Assembly (NCBI GenBank): GCA_040505895.1
Contig: JBEVXU010000002.1
Span: 1-64,000, forward strand
Reading direction: 5' to 3'
Length of the DNA stretch: 64,000 bases
Source: Vondammii sp040505895
GTDB lineage: Bacteria > Pseudomonadota > Gammaproteobacteria > Chromatiales > Chromatiaceae
The notes below the pieces were generated by a model. That model was not told where the DNA came from. It saw only the letters and a list, made by a program, of their open reading frames with translations, and searched no databases. The position numbers and the translations under genes are program-made. Shown piece after piece: positions 32,107-40,971 of the stretch (position 1 is the stretch's first letter; every line of letters begins with the position of its first letter).

Positions 32107-32475
32107 ATGACCTTGGCCGAATTCCTCACCCAAGCCCGAGAGCGAAGAGGGCTGACCCTCCGACAGCTGCAGGACAAAGCGGATAACCTGGACCACGCCT
32201 ATATCTCACGTCTGGAAAAAGGCGATAAAGATAAGCCCTCGGAATCCACGGTTAAGAAGCTCTCGAAGGCGTTACAGTTAAATGAACGTGAACGTCAAAT
32301 CTTTACACTGTTGGCAGAAAGAGAAATTGACGACGTCCTATTCACCGTTATGACCTCTCGTCCCGATATTGCCTGGTCCCATTTGGAACCAGTGGCAACA
32401 ATGAGCTTTCGTGGTCAGAGGCCAACAACAGAAGGTGATTGGCTCAGAATGATCAAGCTTATCCAGGAACTCTAA
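32107..32475 (+). CDS. XRE-family transcriptional regulator
   Basis: 122 residues; ATG preceded by TTAGGAG. The N-terminal HTH_3 domain is clear (FLTQARERRGLTLRQLQDKADNLDHAYISRLEKG, then SESTVKKLSKALQLNERER). The C-terminal helices probably mediate dimerisation. It forms an operon with an ImmA/IrrE peptidase fourteen bases downstream. In such pairs the peptidase cleaves or inactivates the repressor on a signal such as DNA damage or element mobilisation. The palindromes just upstream are its likely sites. Confidence 0.85.
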   Translation: MTLAEFLTQARERRGLTLRQLQDKADNLDHAYISRLEKGDKDKPSESTVKKLSKALQLNERERQIFTLLAEREIDDVLFTVMTSRPDIAWSHLEPVATMSFRGQRPTTEGDWLRMIKLIQEL

Positions 32476-32488
32476 CGGATGCTTCAGG

Positions 32489-33352
32489 ATGGATGAGGTC
32501 ATCGCAATCACAAAAGCGCGCGGTTTTCTAAAGGATCTCGGCATCGACCGATATCCCATCGATGTCAACGCCATTGCTGGAGAGCTAGGATTCGAGATCA
32601 AAAGCAGTAATCAACTAGATCCTAACGAGGCAGGGCACGTTGTTAAGCTGCCAGGTAGACAGATTATTGTTGTTAACAGCAACGATTTGCCTTATCGACA
32701 GCGCTTTACGATTATGCATGAAGTCGCTCATGAAGCACTTCAGTTACCCTCAAACCATGGAAATAATATTTCGTCGTCTCAACTTGAGTCGTACACTTCC
32801 CGTCCTCGTGAAGAAATACTTTGCGATGTGTTTGCTGCAGAATGTCTGGTTCCGTGGCATTTGATATCGCCATTAACAGAAGAACTGCCATTTGAAATTT
32901 CCACTATCAGAAAACTTTCAGATGACTTCCAGGCATCACGCACATGCATAGCCTCACGATTTGCTCAAGCATCCAGCGACTTAAATATTTTCGTCCTCGC
33001 CGAAAATGGGGTAATCAGAAACGTGGTGCCTTCTCGTGCTGTGAAAGAACTGAGATTCTGGATCAATATAGGCATTAAATTGCCAACAGGTTCTGCAGCC
33101 GAAAGCGCCTTAAAAACTGGGAAAAGTGAAGCGACTGTTGATTCAGATGGAACACTTTGGAGTACAAGCGACTCCGCCTCCCGTTTTACGTGCTATGAAG
33201 AATCTATTGTATTGGAAAAATGGAGCCAAACACTCTCAATGCTGACACTGGAAATAATCGGTGACACAGGGCATAAACCCTATCGTGAGTATTTGGATGA
33301 GGATGAACTACTGCCTGAATTAACTGGCGAGTTGCCATGGCCAAAACGATAA
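32489..33352 (+). CDS. ImmA/IrrE-family metallopeptidase
   Basis: 287 residues. The zinc-binding HExxH is in RFTIMHEVAHEALQLP (about residues 71-86), and the third-ligand helix is in REEILCDVFAAECLVP. The layout around it (LGIDRYPIDVNAIAGELGFEI at the start, then VVNSNDLPYRQRFTIMHE) is typical of ImmA/IrrE. A longer C-terminal region (residues 170-287) is less conserved and may sense the signal. Partner of the upstream XRE repressor. Confidence 0.9.
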   Translation: MDEVIAITKARGFLKDLGIDRYPIDVNAIAGELGFEIKSSNQLDPNEAGHVVKLPGRQIIVVNSNDLPYRQRFTIMHEVAHEALQLPSNHGNNISSSQLESYTSRPREEILCDVFAAECLVPWHLISPLTEELPFEISTIRKLSDDFQASRTCIASRFAQASSDLNIFVLAENGVIRNVVPSRAVKELRFWINIGIKLPTGSAAESALKTGKSEATVDSDGTLWSTSDSASRFTCYEESIVLEKWSQTLSMLTLEIIGDTGHKPYREYLDEDELLPELTGELPWPKR

Positions 33353-33446
33353 AACATAGGGATTACCGATTCTCCAACTGACAAACGATGATGCAAATTG
33401 AAGCGCGCGCCCAAGAGTTGATATTGGCTTTTTAAATACCCACACT

Positions 33447-36185
33447 TCAGTTGCCACGATTGCCCGCAATCCGCTCGACAATAGCATAAACCGCCTCAAG
33501 CTCGCTGCAGTTCCGCTCGCGCATGATAGCTGCACGCTCTGCCTTCTCATACTTCTCCGTCATAGCAAGCGCCAGAGATAGGGGTGGCGGAACATTACGA
33601 AATAGTGCTTCGAGATTATCGGAGAGCACTACGCCCTCGACGTATTTACCCGGCTCCTTCCTGGCTGATAGAAGCAAACTGCGCTGGACATCAGTCAGAT
33701 CCTTGAATCTGGCAATCTGTTCCACTTCTTCTTTGGGCATCACCAGACACAGCCACCACTCCATCATGTTGAGCATCTTGCGGCTGGCGTCAGGGAAGTC
33801 TTCAAGGTTCTGGGTGGCAATCCAGAACCAGGCGCCGAGCTTGCGCCACATCTTTGTAATCTTGACGACATAGCGGGCTAGCAGTGGATTGGTGGTAATG
33901 ATATGGCCCTCGTCGGTTACGACCAGCGTGGGCCGGGCATCGTGCTGCTGTCGCTCTACCAGATCGTTGATATGGCTCATCATGGAGATGTAGGCCACGG
34001 TAAGCTGGTCCTCGTAACCTTCCCGGGCAAGTATCCCCATCTCCAGAATGGTCACGTCCGCCTCCGGCCATGGGCTACCGTGTCGGTTGAAAAAATGCCC
34101 GGCCAAACCGGAGCAAAACAGCGCCATGCCGTCCCCCATCTCGATGGCCCGGTTACGCCGGTGATCGGGTAGCGACTCGTCATGGCCGATACTCTGCAGC
34201 GCTACAACCACATCCTGAGTGAGCACCTGGTCCCGACCAGACTCCTTAACGGTCTTGGCGGCCATAAAGATGGCATTACGAATGAGTAGCCGGTCGGCCC
34301 GGGTCATACGCGCATCTTCGCGCTCATCACCCCCGGTGATCATGATTCGGGCAGCGATCTCCATCTCGCCCAAGACATCACGGCCAGTACCCTCCTCTTC
34401 CAATTCCTCGGCATCATCAGCCAGTGCATCTGGATCTTGCCGCAAGTGGTGCTGGCGCTCCTTCTGCAACACGCGCAGGGCGTCGGCAAACGGTGGCAGG
34501 CTCACATCCGTGTTCGGGTTTAGCGTGACTTGGTTGACGGCCAGTCCATGAGCCTGGAACTGCTGGCCCAGCAGTGAGAAGGAACCCCCGGCCTCGATAA
34601 TGAAAATGCGTGGGCGGTACATGGCGACCATCTGTTGCAGCAGGTAGACCAGGGTCGCTGACTTGCCGGCACCCGTGGGACCCAGGATGAGCATGTGGGC
34701 GTTCTTTTTCCGGTCGGCCCGATGCAAGGGATCGAATACTAGGGGTTCTGCACCGCGGTTGAAGAAGACCAAACCGGGATGCCCTGTACCTTTGGAACGA
34801 CCATACAGGGGCAACAGGTTGGCGGTGTGGCTGGAGAACACCAGCCGTGATCGCCGGCTGCTCTTGTCCAGTGACGCATCGTAGGCCATGGGCAGATTAC
34901 GCAGGTAACTGTCGAGCGTCAGCAGATCGGCTTCATGCAGGATCGGTTGCAACCCGTTAGGCAACAATAGCGCATTCAACTGGTTGACGTTGGCACGGAG
35001 TCTCTTCAGATCATCACCCCGTACATAGAAGGCAATACCCAATGGATAGAGCTTGTTGCCTCGCGCCATCTCCCGCTCGACGGCCTCGGCATCCTCCCGG
35101 GTTAGATCGGCTTCCGCGGAATCGCCAACGGCGGCTCGTTTTACTTGGGCGATGTGGTTGCGCGTGAAGTCCTGTGGCTTGACCGTCAGGGTCAGCACCA
35201 TCACGGTATGCTCAGGGAACCGGTCAAACAGGGAGAAGACGTGATCACCCGCCTGGCGTTCCGCGGTCATGTGGCCCACCTCTGGTGCCCGGCGCAAGCC
35301 CTGGATGGTAACGAGGGTGTGCGGCAGGTTATCGAACCACCAGGTGGCGGAGGCATTGTCCGAACGTGGCATGGTGAGCGTCAGCCGCTCGGCAAGATCA
35401 TGGCCAAACGGCAGCTCTTCATCGCCCGGATAGGGGGCGATCTCCAGCAGCTTGTCGGGGTCGCCATCGGCAATCTCAGGCTTAGGATTGAACCACTTGA
35501 GCAACCACTCGTATAGATCCTCACCTGCGCCGCGTCGCACGCGTATCCCGGCCGAGGCCAGTGAGGCGACCCACTTGGTGGCCACATCGTTCAGTGCCTC
35601 CTCGACCTCAACGGCTGATGGTACTCGGCCAGCCGGTTTCAGCCGTCGGTAGAGTGTTGCCCGTACGCGCCGGATCTGGCCACGCCAACAGGTACCTGTT
35701 ACAGCAGTATCTTCAAACAGACCACCAGGACGCGTAATCTGTGCGAGATGATCTGACATCGTTTGCTGAAAGTGGTGGGTGTAGGCTGTGTCGTGTGCAT
35801 TGGGCTGCGCATAATCCGCAACTTCTTTCTGGAAGTTCTGCAGGCTCGGTTCATCCTGGACGTAGACCTGCAATATCCACGGGGAGTCATCCTCTTCGGG
35901 GATGGCATCGGTCAACGCAGTCTGGATGGCATCACGCAGTTGCGTCATGAACTCGGGTGTACGTGCCTCGGTACCGGCGGGGGTCAGTTCGAACAGGGCG
36001 CCGACACTGATCCCATCTTCCAACAGAAAGGTGCGGCTCGCCGGGTTGTATTCCATCCATGGGAGGAGATCGGTAAAGGACGGCGGACGTTCATACAGCT
36101 GCTTGACCTGTCTCGTGGTCACCGGCGACTTTTCAGCCTGATCCCCCGGCTTGCAGACCGATGATCTCTGCTTCATGAAACTCAC
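33447..36185 (-). CDS. Conjugative transfer ATPase TIGR03744 (PFL_4706 family), TraC/VirB4-like
   Basis: About 912 residues from a GTG at 36185 with GGTGAG upstream; the ATG nine bases later is an alternative. The VirB4-type core has Walker A LILGPTGAGKSATLVYLL (near residue 500) and Walker B LVVTDEGHII, with FWIATQNLEDFPDASRKML and a C-terminal domain. It powers pilus assembly and substrate transfer at the inner membrane. It overlaps the lipoprotein gene upstream and appears intact. Downstream, the normal neighbours are separated from it by the XRE/ImmA cargo block. Confidence 0.93.
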   Translation of the reverse strand: MSFMKQRSSVCKPGDQAEKSPVTTRQVKQLYERPPSFTDLLPWMEYNPASRTFLLEDGISVGALFELTPAGTEARTPEFMTQLRDAIQTALTDAIPEEDDSPWILQVYVQDEPSLQNFQKEVADYAQPNAHDTAYTHHFQQTMSDHLAQITRPGGLFEDTAVTGTCWRGQIRRVRATLYRRLKPAGRVPSAVEVEEALNDVATKWVASLASAGIRVRRGAGEDLYEWLLKWFNPKPEIADGDPDKLLEIAPYPGDEELPFGHDLAERLTLTMPRSDNASATWWFDNLPHTLVTIQGLRRAPEVGHMTAERQAGDHVFSLFDRFPEHTVMVLTLTVKPQDFTRNHIAQVKRAAVGDSAEADLTREDAEAVEREMARGNKLYPLGIAFYVRGDDLKRLRANVNQLNALLLPNGLQPILHEADLLTLDSYLRNLPMAYDASLDKSSRRSRLVFSSHTANLLPLYGRSKGTGHPGLVFFNRGAEPLVFDPLHRADRKKNAHMLILGPTGAGKSATLVYLLQQMVAMYRPRIFIIEAGGSFSLLGQQFQAHGLAVNQVTLNPNTDVSLPPFADALRVLQKERQHHLRQDPDALADDAEELEEEGTGRDVLGEMEIAARIMITGGDEREDARMTRADRLLIRNAIFMAAKTVKESGRDQVLTQDVVVALQSIGHDESLPDHRRNRAIEMGDGMALFCSGLAGHFFNRHGSPWPEADVTILEMGILAREGYEDQLTVAYISMMSHINDLVERQQHDARPTLVVTDEGHIITTNPLLARYVVKITKMWRKLGAWFWIATQNLEDFPDASRKMLNMMEWWLCLVMPKEEVEQIARFKDLTDVQRSLLLSARKEPGKYVEGVVLSDNLEALFRNVPPPLSLALAMTEKYEKAERAAIMRERNCSELEAVYAIVERIAGNRGN

Positions 36186-36604
36186 CGTTTCTCACCGACA
36201 ACCTGGCTCGGTACTTCACCCGGTAAGGCGTATTCCACCTGCTCGTACATCGGGAATGCCGTCGCATAACCCGGTACTGGCGCATGTGCTTCACCTGCCA
36301 GATGCGGGAACACATACATCACCAGTGTTGGGTTCGGAAGGCGCGGAAAAAGCACATTGATCTCGTTGAAGGCATCCCGGGTGTAGCCCTGCAGGGCTGC
36401 CTCACCCGTTAGGATGGGACGGTTTCCCAACTCGTGGCGAATAACCTGCGGATCGCGTGCATTCATCTCCTGTACATGGCCTTCATAGATAGCCTTCATC
36501 GAAGGGCCGTCTTGAGGCAGCACGGCATCCTTGGTGCTAGCGCATCCGGCCAGTACCAGACTAATCAAGCCGAGTGCGGAGATAAGGGTCGATGGATGGT
36601 TCAT
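36182..36604 (-). CDS. Conjugative transfer lipoprotein TIGR03751
   Basis: 140 residues. The signal peptide ends in a lipobox LVLAGC (Cys21). The mature part includes SMKAIYEGHVQEMNARDPQVIRHELGNRPI and LFPRLPNPTLVMYVFPHLAGEAHAPVPGYATAFPMYEQVEYALPGE, which is conserved in this family. It is probably a VirB7/TraV-type outer-membrane core component. Overlaps the upstream gene by 44 bases and the ATPase gene by four. Confidence 0.9.
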   Translation of the reverse strand: MNHPSTLISALGLISLVLAGCASTKDAVLPQDGPSMKAIYEGHVQEMNARDPQVIRHELGNRPILTGEAALQGYTRDAFNEINVLFPRLPNPTLVMYVFPHLAGEAHAPVPGYATAFPMYEQVEYALPGEVPSQVVGEKR

Positions 36605-37958
36605 GGGTCAGTTTCCTGCCGGTAGTATCGAGATCGATGGGGAGTTCCCGATCGACGTGAATAGCAATGCGGGTTCCTGCTGGCACGAAGACCGCATCGA
36701 AGCTCTGGGACTGGCGCTCCTGGAGCCATTTAGTGACCTCTTCGCTGCCGCCGGAGATGGTCTTGCCCAGCACGAAGGTCCCAGTATCACCGGTAACACT
36801 GCTGGTCACGCTGCTGGCATCACTCACGACCGAAGTCGTCTCGGCACTCGCTGCCGCTTCCGCGGCAGCCTGAATGGCCATCACACCAATGCGCTGGGTA
36901 AGAAACGCCGGAGCATTGGTCTTGCGCTCGCCGGTGATGCAGGGAATGCCCTGCTCGTCCGAGATCCAGCCCAGCGGTTTCTGTGCACCGCCAGCCTGGT
37001 TGCCTCGGTCATCGCCGGAGATGGTGCGGATAGTGCCGTCTTCAAAGACAAAGGTGACCGAGTCGAGACGTCCTGTCACACAGGAAAGCGTCCAATCTCC
37101 GATGGCCGTCCCGCTCCACACCATGCCCTGCACACCCGGTATGGTCAGACCGTTCGCAGCCAGGTTGTCCGCGCCTGTAATTATCTTGAATGGCATGGGG
37201 TCACGCACCTGTCCCTGCACCGGCACGCGTCCGACCAGAGCGGTCATGGCGGTCGAGCCGATGAGTGTGGCGTTACGGGGTACGGTGTAAACGGGCCGGA
37301 CGGTGTTCAACGACTGTGTAAGGTTGCTGGTCTTTTTACGAGCCGATTCCAGCACGCCACCGGTGGACTGACTCACACGGTGCAATAGTCTATTTGTACC
37401 CAAGGGTGCTGCATCACTGTCGAGGGCATCCAGTGGATCGATCCAAATCAGACTGTCGGTGGTTACAGCGCCCTCCCCAACACCATCGAGACCCAACCCC
37501 ACCGGTATGTCACTACTACCCTGAGTAGGTCCACTACGGGAGAATGACTGCGAGAGTGCATCCACGCGTGCCGTCAGTGAGGAGAGCACTCCAGCATCGA
37601 TGCGGTTATGTACGTTCTGGTCTTTTTCTCGAGAGAGCAGCTCGCGCTTGACCCGGGTTGTGACGTTCTCCTCAATCTGGTGGCGGTTGGCCAACAGATC
37701 ACGATTTCCCTCGCGAAGCTGGTCATTATCTTTACGCAATGCCTGCACTTCTGCGGTCATCGCGGCGACGTTTGCCGTCAAGGTCTTGATGGTATCAGCG
37801 GGGCTGTCCGCGTCCGGCGCCGGTGCCTGGGGCACGGTCTCCATGACGAGCGCATCGTTCTGCTCGCCGGTACAGGACTTCAGGGTGACGAAGGCCAGCA
37901 TCAGCACCACGGCGCTGGCGAGCAGGGGTAGGAGTCGGTTAGAGGTTGCAATGGCCAT
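36561..37958 (-). CDS. ICE protein TIGR03752 (PFL_4705 family), TraB/VirB10-like
   Basis: 465 residues. One N-terminal membrane helix (LLPLLASAVVLMLAFVTLKSC), a Pro/Asp-rich linker, then a coiled coil (IKTLTANVAAMTAEVQALRKDNDQLREGNRDLLANRHQIEENV). A VirB10-like beta-rich domain follows, with VYTVPRNATLIGSTAMTALVGRVPVQG and a tail FVPAGTRIAIHVDRELPIDLD. It spans the envelope and links inner and outer core complexes. Confidence 0.92.
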   Translation of the reverse strand: MAIATSNRLLPLLASAVVLMLAFVTLKSCTGEQNDALVMETVPQAPAPDADSPADTIKTLTANVAAMTAEVQALRKDNDQLREGNRDLLANRHQIEENVTTRVKRELLSREKDQNVHNRIDAGVLSSLTARVDALSQSFSRSGPTQGSSDIPVGLGLDGVGEGAVTTDSLIWIDPLDALDSDAAPLGTNRLLHRVSQSTGGVLESARKKTSNLTQSLNTVRPVYTVPRNATLIGSTAMTALVGRVPVQGQVRDPMPFKIITGADNLAANGLTIPGVQGMVWSGTAIGDWTLSCVTGRLDSVTFVFEDGTIRTISGDDRGNQAGGAQKPLGWISDEQGIPCITGERKTNAPAFLTQRIGVMAIQAAAEAAASAETTSVVSDASSVTSSVTGDTGTFVLGKTISGGSEEVTKWLQERQSQSFDAVFVPAGTRIAIHVDRELPIDLDTTGRKLTHEPSIDPYLRTRLD

Positions 37959-37966
37959 GGGAGTAC

Positions 37967-38764
37967 CTAGCGCGAGACTTCAAACGGCCGGGGCGAAATC
38001 AGGTAGACGGCCGTGGTGTCGGCTTCATCGCCTTTGGGTAACAGACGGTGATGCTGAAAGGACGCCGTCAGCCAAGTACCGCGCAGATCCCGCGGATCCA
38101 GAGTCTGGGCTTGATTGGTGCGGTTGGTGAGCTTGACTGCCGTGACATAAAGTCCGTTGGTGCGCCATGCCACTAATGGTGTTGCTTGAACCGTGCCACC
38201 ATGGAGCAGATCGACAGGATCACGTGCGACGGGGACTCGGATAATACCGGGGCGATCTCTGACCAGACGAGACGGAGCATATAGTTGTTGGGCTGCGAAG
38301 CGTGTCAATTGAATATAACCTGGCTCTCCTTGATCCGAGTCATTACCCACATTGGTATGATCGTTGGTGATTCCATCGTCACTAGTGACATAGATTTGAA
38401 TAGGATTGCTTGCAACATTCTCTTCGGCGGCTGTTACATCGAACAGGTAGATGCGCCCGCTATCGAGCTCGCGCACCATGAGCCGGTTCGACCCAAAGGG
38501 TGCGTGCGCCAACATATAGACCGTTCCGTTGACACTCTGCGTACGCAGTAGCCCCTGAACGGATGCTGGCACACCTACCTTCACCGAGGCAGGGAATTCG
38601 ATCCGCTGTTCCTGACCGACCGAGAGTTCCAGTCGGATCGGCGCTTTCTTCCACTCGATCCGTTCAAGCGTGTCAGTCTCGGCATGGACCAGCGACTGCA
38701 GCGACAGTAGAGTCACACCAAGCCAGGTGGCGATGAGATGATTGAAGGCATTGGTTTTTCGCAT
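37967..38764 (-). CDS. ICE protein TIGR03749 (PFL_4704 family), TraK-like
   Basis: 265 residues with a signal peptide (HLIATWLGVTLLSLQSLVHA). The N-terminal periplasmic beta domain (RIEWKKAPIRLELSVGQEQRIEFPASVKVGVP, FGSNRLMVRELDSGRIYLFDV) resembles TraK/VirB9-type secretins. The C-terminal domain contains LYVTAVKLTNRTNQAQTLDPRDLRGTWLTASFQHHRLLPKG. It would form the outer-membrane core with the lipoprotein and TraB-like protein. Nine bases separate it from the TraB-like gene. Confidence 0.88.
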   Translation of the reverse strand: MRKTNAFNHLIATWLGVTLLSLQSLVHAETDTLERIEWKKAPIRLELSVGQEQRIEFPASVKVGVPASVQGLLRTQSVNGTVYMLAHAPFGSNRLMVRELDSGRIYLFDVTAAEENVASNPIQIYVTSDDGITNDHTNVGNDSDQGEPGYIQLTRFAAQQLYAPSRLVRDRPGIIRVPVARDPVDLLHGGTVQATPLVAWRTNGLYVTAVKLTNRTNQAQTLDPRDLRGTWLTASFQHHRLLPKGDEADTTAVYLISPRPFEVSR

Positions 38765-38782
38765 ACGTTGACCCTCCTCCTG

Positions 38783-39436
38783 CTATTTCTCTTGCTCGGT
38801 GTCTACACCAAGTTCCGACTCGCTCAGCCGACGCGGCCCTTCACTCGCAAAGCCATCCAACGCCAAGCCCCATGGGTTCGCCTCAGGGTCGACAGAGAGG
38901 CTCACGACCCGCAAGGGGTAACGAATGGCTGTCTTCTTCACGGTCATGCCCTTCACCGACTCGAATAGATCGAGATCCAGCCAGACCACCCATACCCCGG
39001 GCGCGAGCACATCGACGCGACGTTCCTCGTAACCATGCCCGGCGATCTCGTGTACACCGCGCACCCGGTAGGCCAGCTCGCCCTGCCGCCCTTTCAAGTC
39101 CATATCCACCAAGAGTTCCGCCCGATAACGCGGGGTCACATAGGGTGAGATCTGGAAGATGGCTTTGCCATAGTCCTTCGCACCATCTTCCGGCCAGCGG
39201 TTGAGCTGCTGGAAGATATAGAAGGCAAAGGCATACACATTGGCCGCTGGCACTTCATCTACCGACAGTGTGGCGCCGGAACGCAGATCCGGGGGCACAT
39301 GCACTGTCAGTTGCTTAGGTGCCTGACTCCAGCCAAACCAAAGCGCCAGTATCACGACGAACTGGAGGCTGATAACCACCCACAGCGAACGCAGGTGGGC
39401 ACGGACATTATCAATCTCGGTGCGGTAACGTCGCAT
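38783..39436 (-). CDS. ICE protein TIGR03746 (PFL_4703 family), TraE/VirB8-like
   Basis: 217 residues from the ATG at 39436, which has GGAGG seven bases upstream; the longer frame starting at 39499 overlaps the upstream gene. One N-terminal helix (LWVVISLQFVVILALWFGW) is followed by a periplasmic domain (PAANVYAFAFYIFQQLNRWPEDGAKDYGKAIFQISPYVTPRYRAELL). The role matches F TraE/VirB8 at the inner-membrane platform. Confidence 0.9.
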   Translation of the reverse strand: MRRYRTEIDNVRAHLRSLWVVISLQFVVILALWFGWSQAPKQLTVHVPPDLRSGATLSVDEVPAANVYAFAFYIFQQLNRWPEDGAKDYGKAIFQISPYVTPRYRAELLVDMDLKGRQGELAYRVRGVHEIAGHGYEERRVDVLAPGVWVVWLDLDLFESVKGMTVKKTAIRYPLRVVSLSVDPEANPWGLALDGFASEGPRRLSESELGVDTEQEK

Positions 39437-39788
39437 ACTTTGTCCTCCCGATATCCCAGGAACCACTACGCCGAATGAATGGCGAGTGGCGCAAACCATG
39501 GTCAGACAACCAGATGCTGAGCTGTTGTTGGTAGTAGCCGTCCGGGCGACCCCGCTTCAGACGCTGGAACAGACTCGCCATCACGATTACGGTGCCGACC
39601 ACACCAACGCCAGCCAGTCCGAATCCCATGGTGACCGCGCCCATCAAACCCGCCAGGAGGAGGCTAACGGGTAACCAGATGAGCGCGGCTACACCCACGA
39701 TCATGCCTAGTTCCGACGACGAGCAGCCCTTGAAGATCACGGGCTCCACATTGAGCCGATCGGCCAGAATGTCGTCGCGATCGGACAT
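39411..39788 (-). CDS. Conjugative transfer membrane protein TIGR03750
   Basis: 125 residues with two helices (LGMIVGVAALIWLPVSLLLAGLMGAVTMGFGLAGVGVVGTVIVMASL). N- and C-terminal tails are cytoplasmic (LADRLNVEPVIFKGCSSSE; GYYQQQLSIWLSDHGL). It resembles the TraL/VirB3 component that links the ATPase to the channel. The start overlaps the next gene's ATG by 26 bases. Confidence 0.88.
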   Translation of the reverse strand: MSDRDDILADRLNVEPVIFKGCSSSELGMIVGVAALIWLPVSLLLAGLMGAVTMGFGLAGVGVVGTVIVMASLFQRLKRGRPDGYYQQQLSIWLSDHGLRHSPFIRRSGSWDIGRTKYATLPHRD

Positions 39789-39791
39789 CGG

Positions 39792-40142
39792 TCAGATAAT
39801 GCCCGCGGCTTCTGTGAGCAGGTAGCTGGCAAAAATCAGCACAATCGCACCGACGACGCCCAATACACCGACCTCGGCCCACTCGGCCTTGCCTTGACGG
39901 GCTTCGTTGAACTTTGCAAACCCGAGATAGGCGATCCACAGGAAACCAAGCACGGCAATCGCCAGCCCCAGCACCAGCCCGCCATCCTTGATGTAACCCG
40001 AAATGAGCGCGATCCAGTCGCCGGCTGCCGGCGCGGTACTGGGCGGCACCGGGGTCGGCAACGCCGCCCAGACCGATTGTGTTGCGAATATGGCGAGCAA
40101 CCCCATTGCAGATGTGAGCCGCTTTGCTGTTTTCTTCATCAT
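39792..40142 (-). CDS. ICE membrane protein TIGR03745, pilin-like
   Basis: 116 residues. The signal segment (RLTSAMGLLAIFATQSVWA) is followed by two hydrophobic helices (DGGLVLGLAIAVLGFLWIAYLGFAKFNEA and WAEVGVLGVVGAIVLIFASYLLTEAAGI). This two-helix layout after a leader is that of VirB2/TraA pilins. Probably the pilus subunit or its close relative. Confidence 0.87.
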   Translation of the reverse strand: MMKKTAKRLTSAMGLLAIFATQSVWAALPTPVPPSTAPAAGDWIALISGYIKDGGLVLGLAIAVLGFLWIAYLGFAKFNEARQGKAEWAEVGVLGVVGAIVLIFASYLLTEAAGII

Positions 40143-40228
40143 TGCTTTCTCTCAGATGTAACAGGGGTTGCCCCCTGTTGTGAATATCGGGGACGTCCCC
40201 GAATCGATGCAGTACCGACCCAGGGCCA

Positions 40229-40459
40229 TTACCGCAGATAAAAACCCAACACCATGAGCACGATGCTGGCGCGTAGCGTGCTCCAAATCACATCGAACAA
40301 AACGACTTGCCCGTTCTGCCAGGCACGGAAGGTGCCCAGCGTTACCCAAATGACCCAAATGAAGGCGAGCACCAGGACAATGGATGCGATGCCCGTCAGC
40401 AGGGTCGCCGGGGTAAAACCGGAGCCCGCCTGAAATGCTGTGTTCTGTGCTGCCGTCAT
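40229..40459 (-). CDS. ICE membrane protein TIGR03758
   Basis: 76 residues: TLLTGIASIVLVLAFIWVIWVTLGTFRAWQNGQVVLFDVIWSTLRASIVLMVLGFYLR. Two helices with a short loop. Conserved small protein located between the RAQPRD gene and the pilin-like gene in this ICE class; exact role undefined. The 86 bases between it and the next gene hold a GGGGTTGCCCCC-type inverted repeat near 40163-40176. Confidence 0.85.
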   Translation of the reverse strand: MTAAQNTAFQAGSGFTPATLLTGIASIVLVLAFIWVIWVTLGTFRAWQNGQVVLFDVIWSTLRASIVLMVLGFYLR

Positions 40460-40468
40460 AGCCCATCA

Positions 40469-40771
40469 TCACCGGCGGTAATCACCACGCAGTGGTGGAA
40501 AGGTTCTGGGCTCTGAACGCGGGATATCTATGTGTTTTTGGATTCCAAAGCGGATGTGATCGAGATCCTGGCGTAGCCACTCATACTGAAATCGAACGCG
40601 GGCATCCGGATTAGCTTGCGACGCTGCCTTCTTTACTAATGGCTCGATCGCCTGGAGCTCGTGGATAATCCGCGCTAAGGCTTCACGTTCGCCGTCAGCA
40701 TCAGCGAAGGCAAACTGAACCGGCAGCGCAGTGCCAATCAGTCCTAGAATTAGTACTTGGGTAATTCGCAT
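40469..40771 (-). CDS. RAQPRD-family ICE protein (TIGR01690)
   Basis: 100 residues from the ATG at 40771 with GGGAGG upstream. Signal peptide (MRITQVLILGLIGTALPVQFAFA) and a helical mature part (EREALARIIHELQAIEPLVKKAASQANPDARVRFQYEWLRQDLDHIRFGIQKHI), ending in the family signature SEPRTFPPLRGDYRR. First gene of the core-complex operon. Upstream, the Wadjet block separates it from the traD region. Confidence 0.92.
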   Translation of the reverse strand: MRITQVLILGLIGTALPVQFAFADADGEREALARIIHELQAIEPLVKKAASQANPDARVRFQYEWLRQDLDHIRFGIQKHIDIPRSEPRTFPPLRGDYRR

Positions 40772-40971
40772 CGATGTCCTCCCCGTATTGCACATGAGGC
40801 GCATGGTGGGGAATTCGGAGAGGACTAGCTATGGAAAATCAATTCAAAGTGTTGCTTGGTTTTTGGACCAACAGCGATTACAAGGTGCCGTTTCCACGCG
40901 TACTAATCTTGAAGAGCATGAGGTGTACTATAAAATTTACCGATTAGCCAAGTAAGCTGGGACACACAGTT

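Noticed and set aside
36531..37388. 285-residue plus-strand frame opposite the TIGR03752 and lipoprotein genes
   Set aside because: Antisense to two well-recognised ICE genes with signal or membrane segments; typical GC-rich shadow frame.
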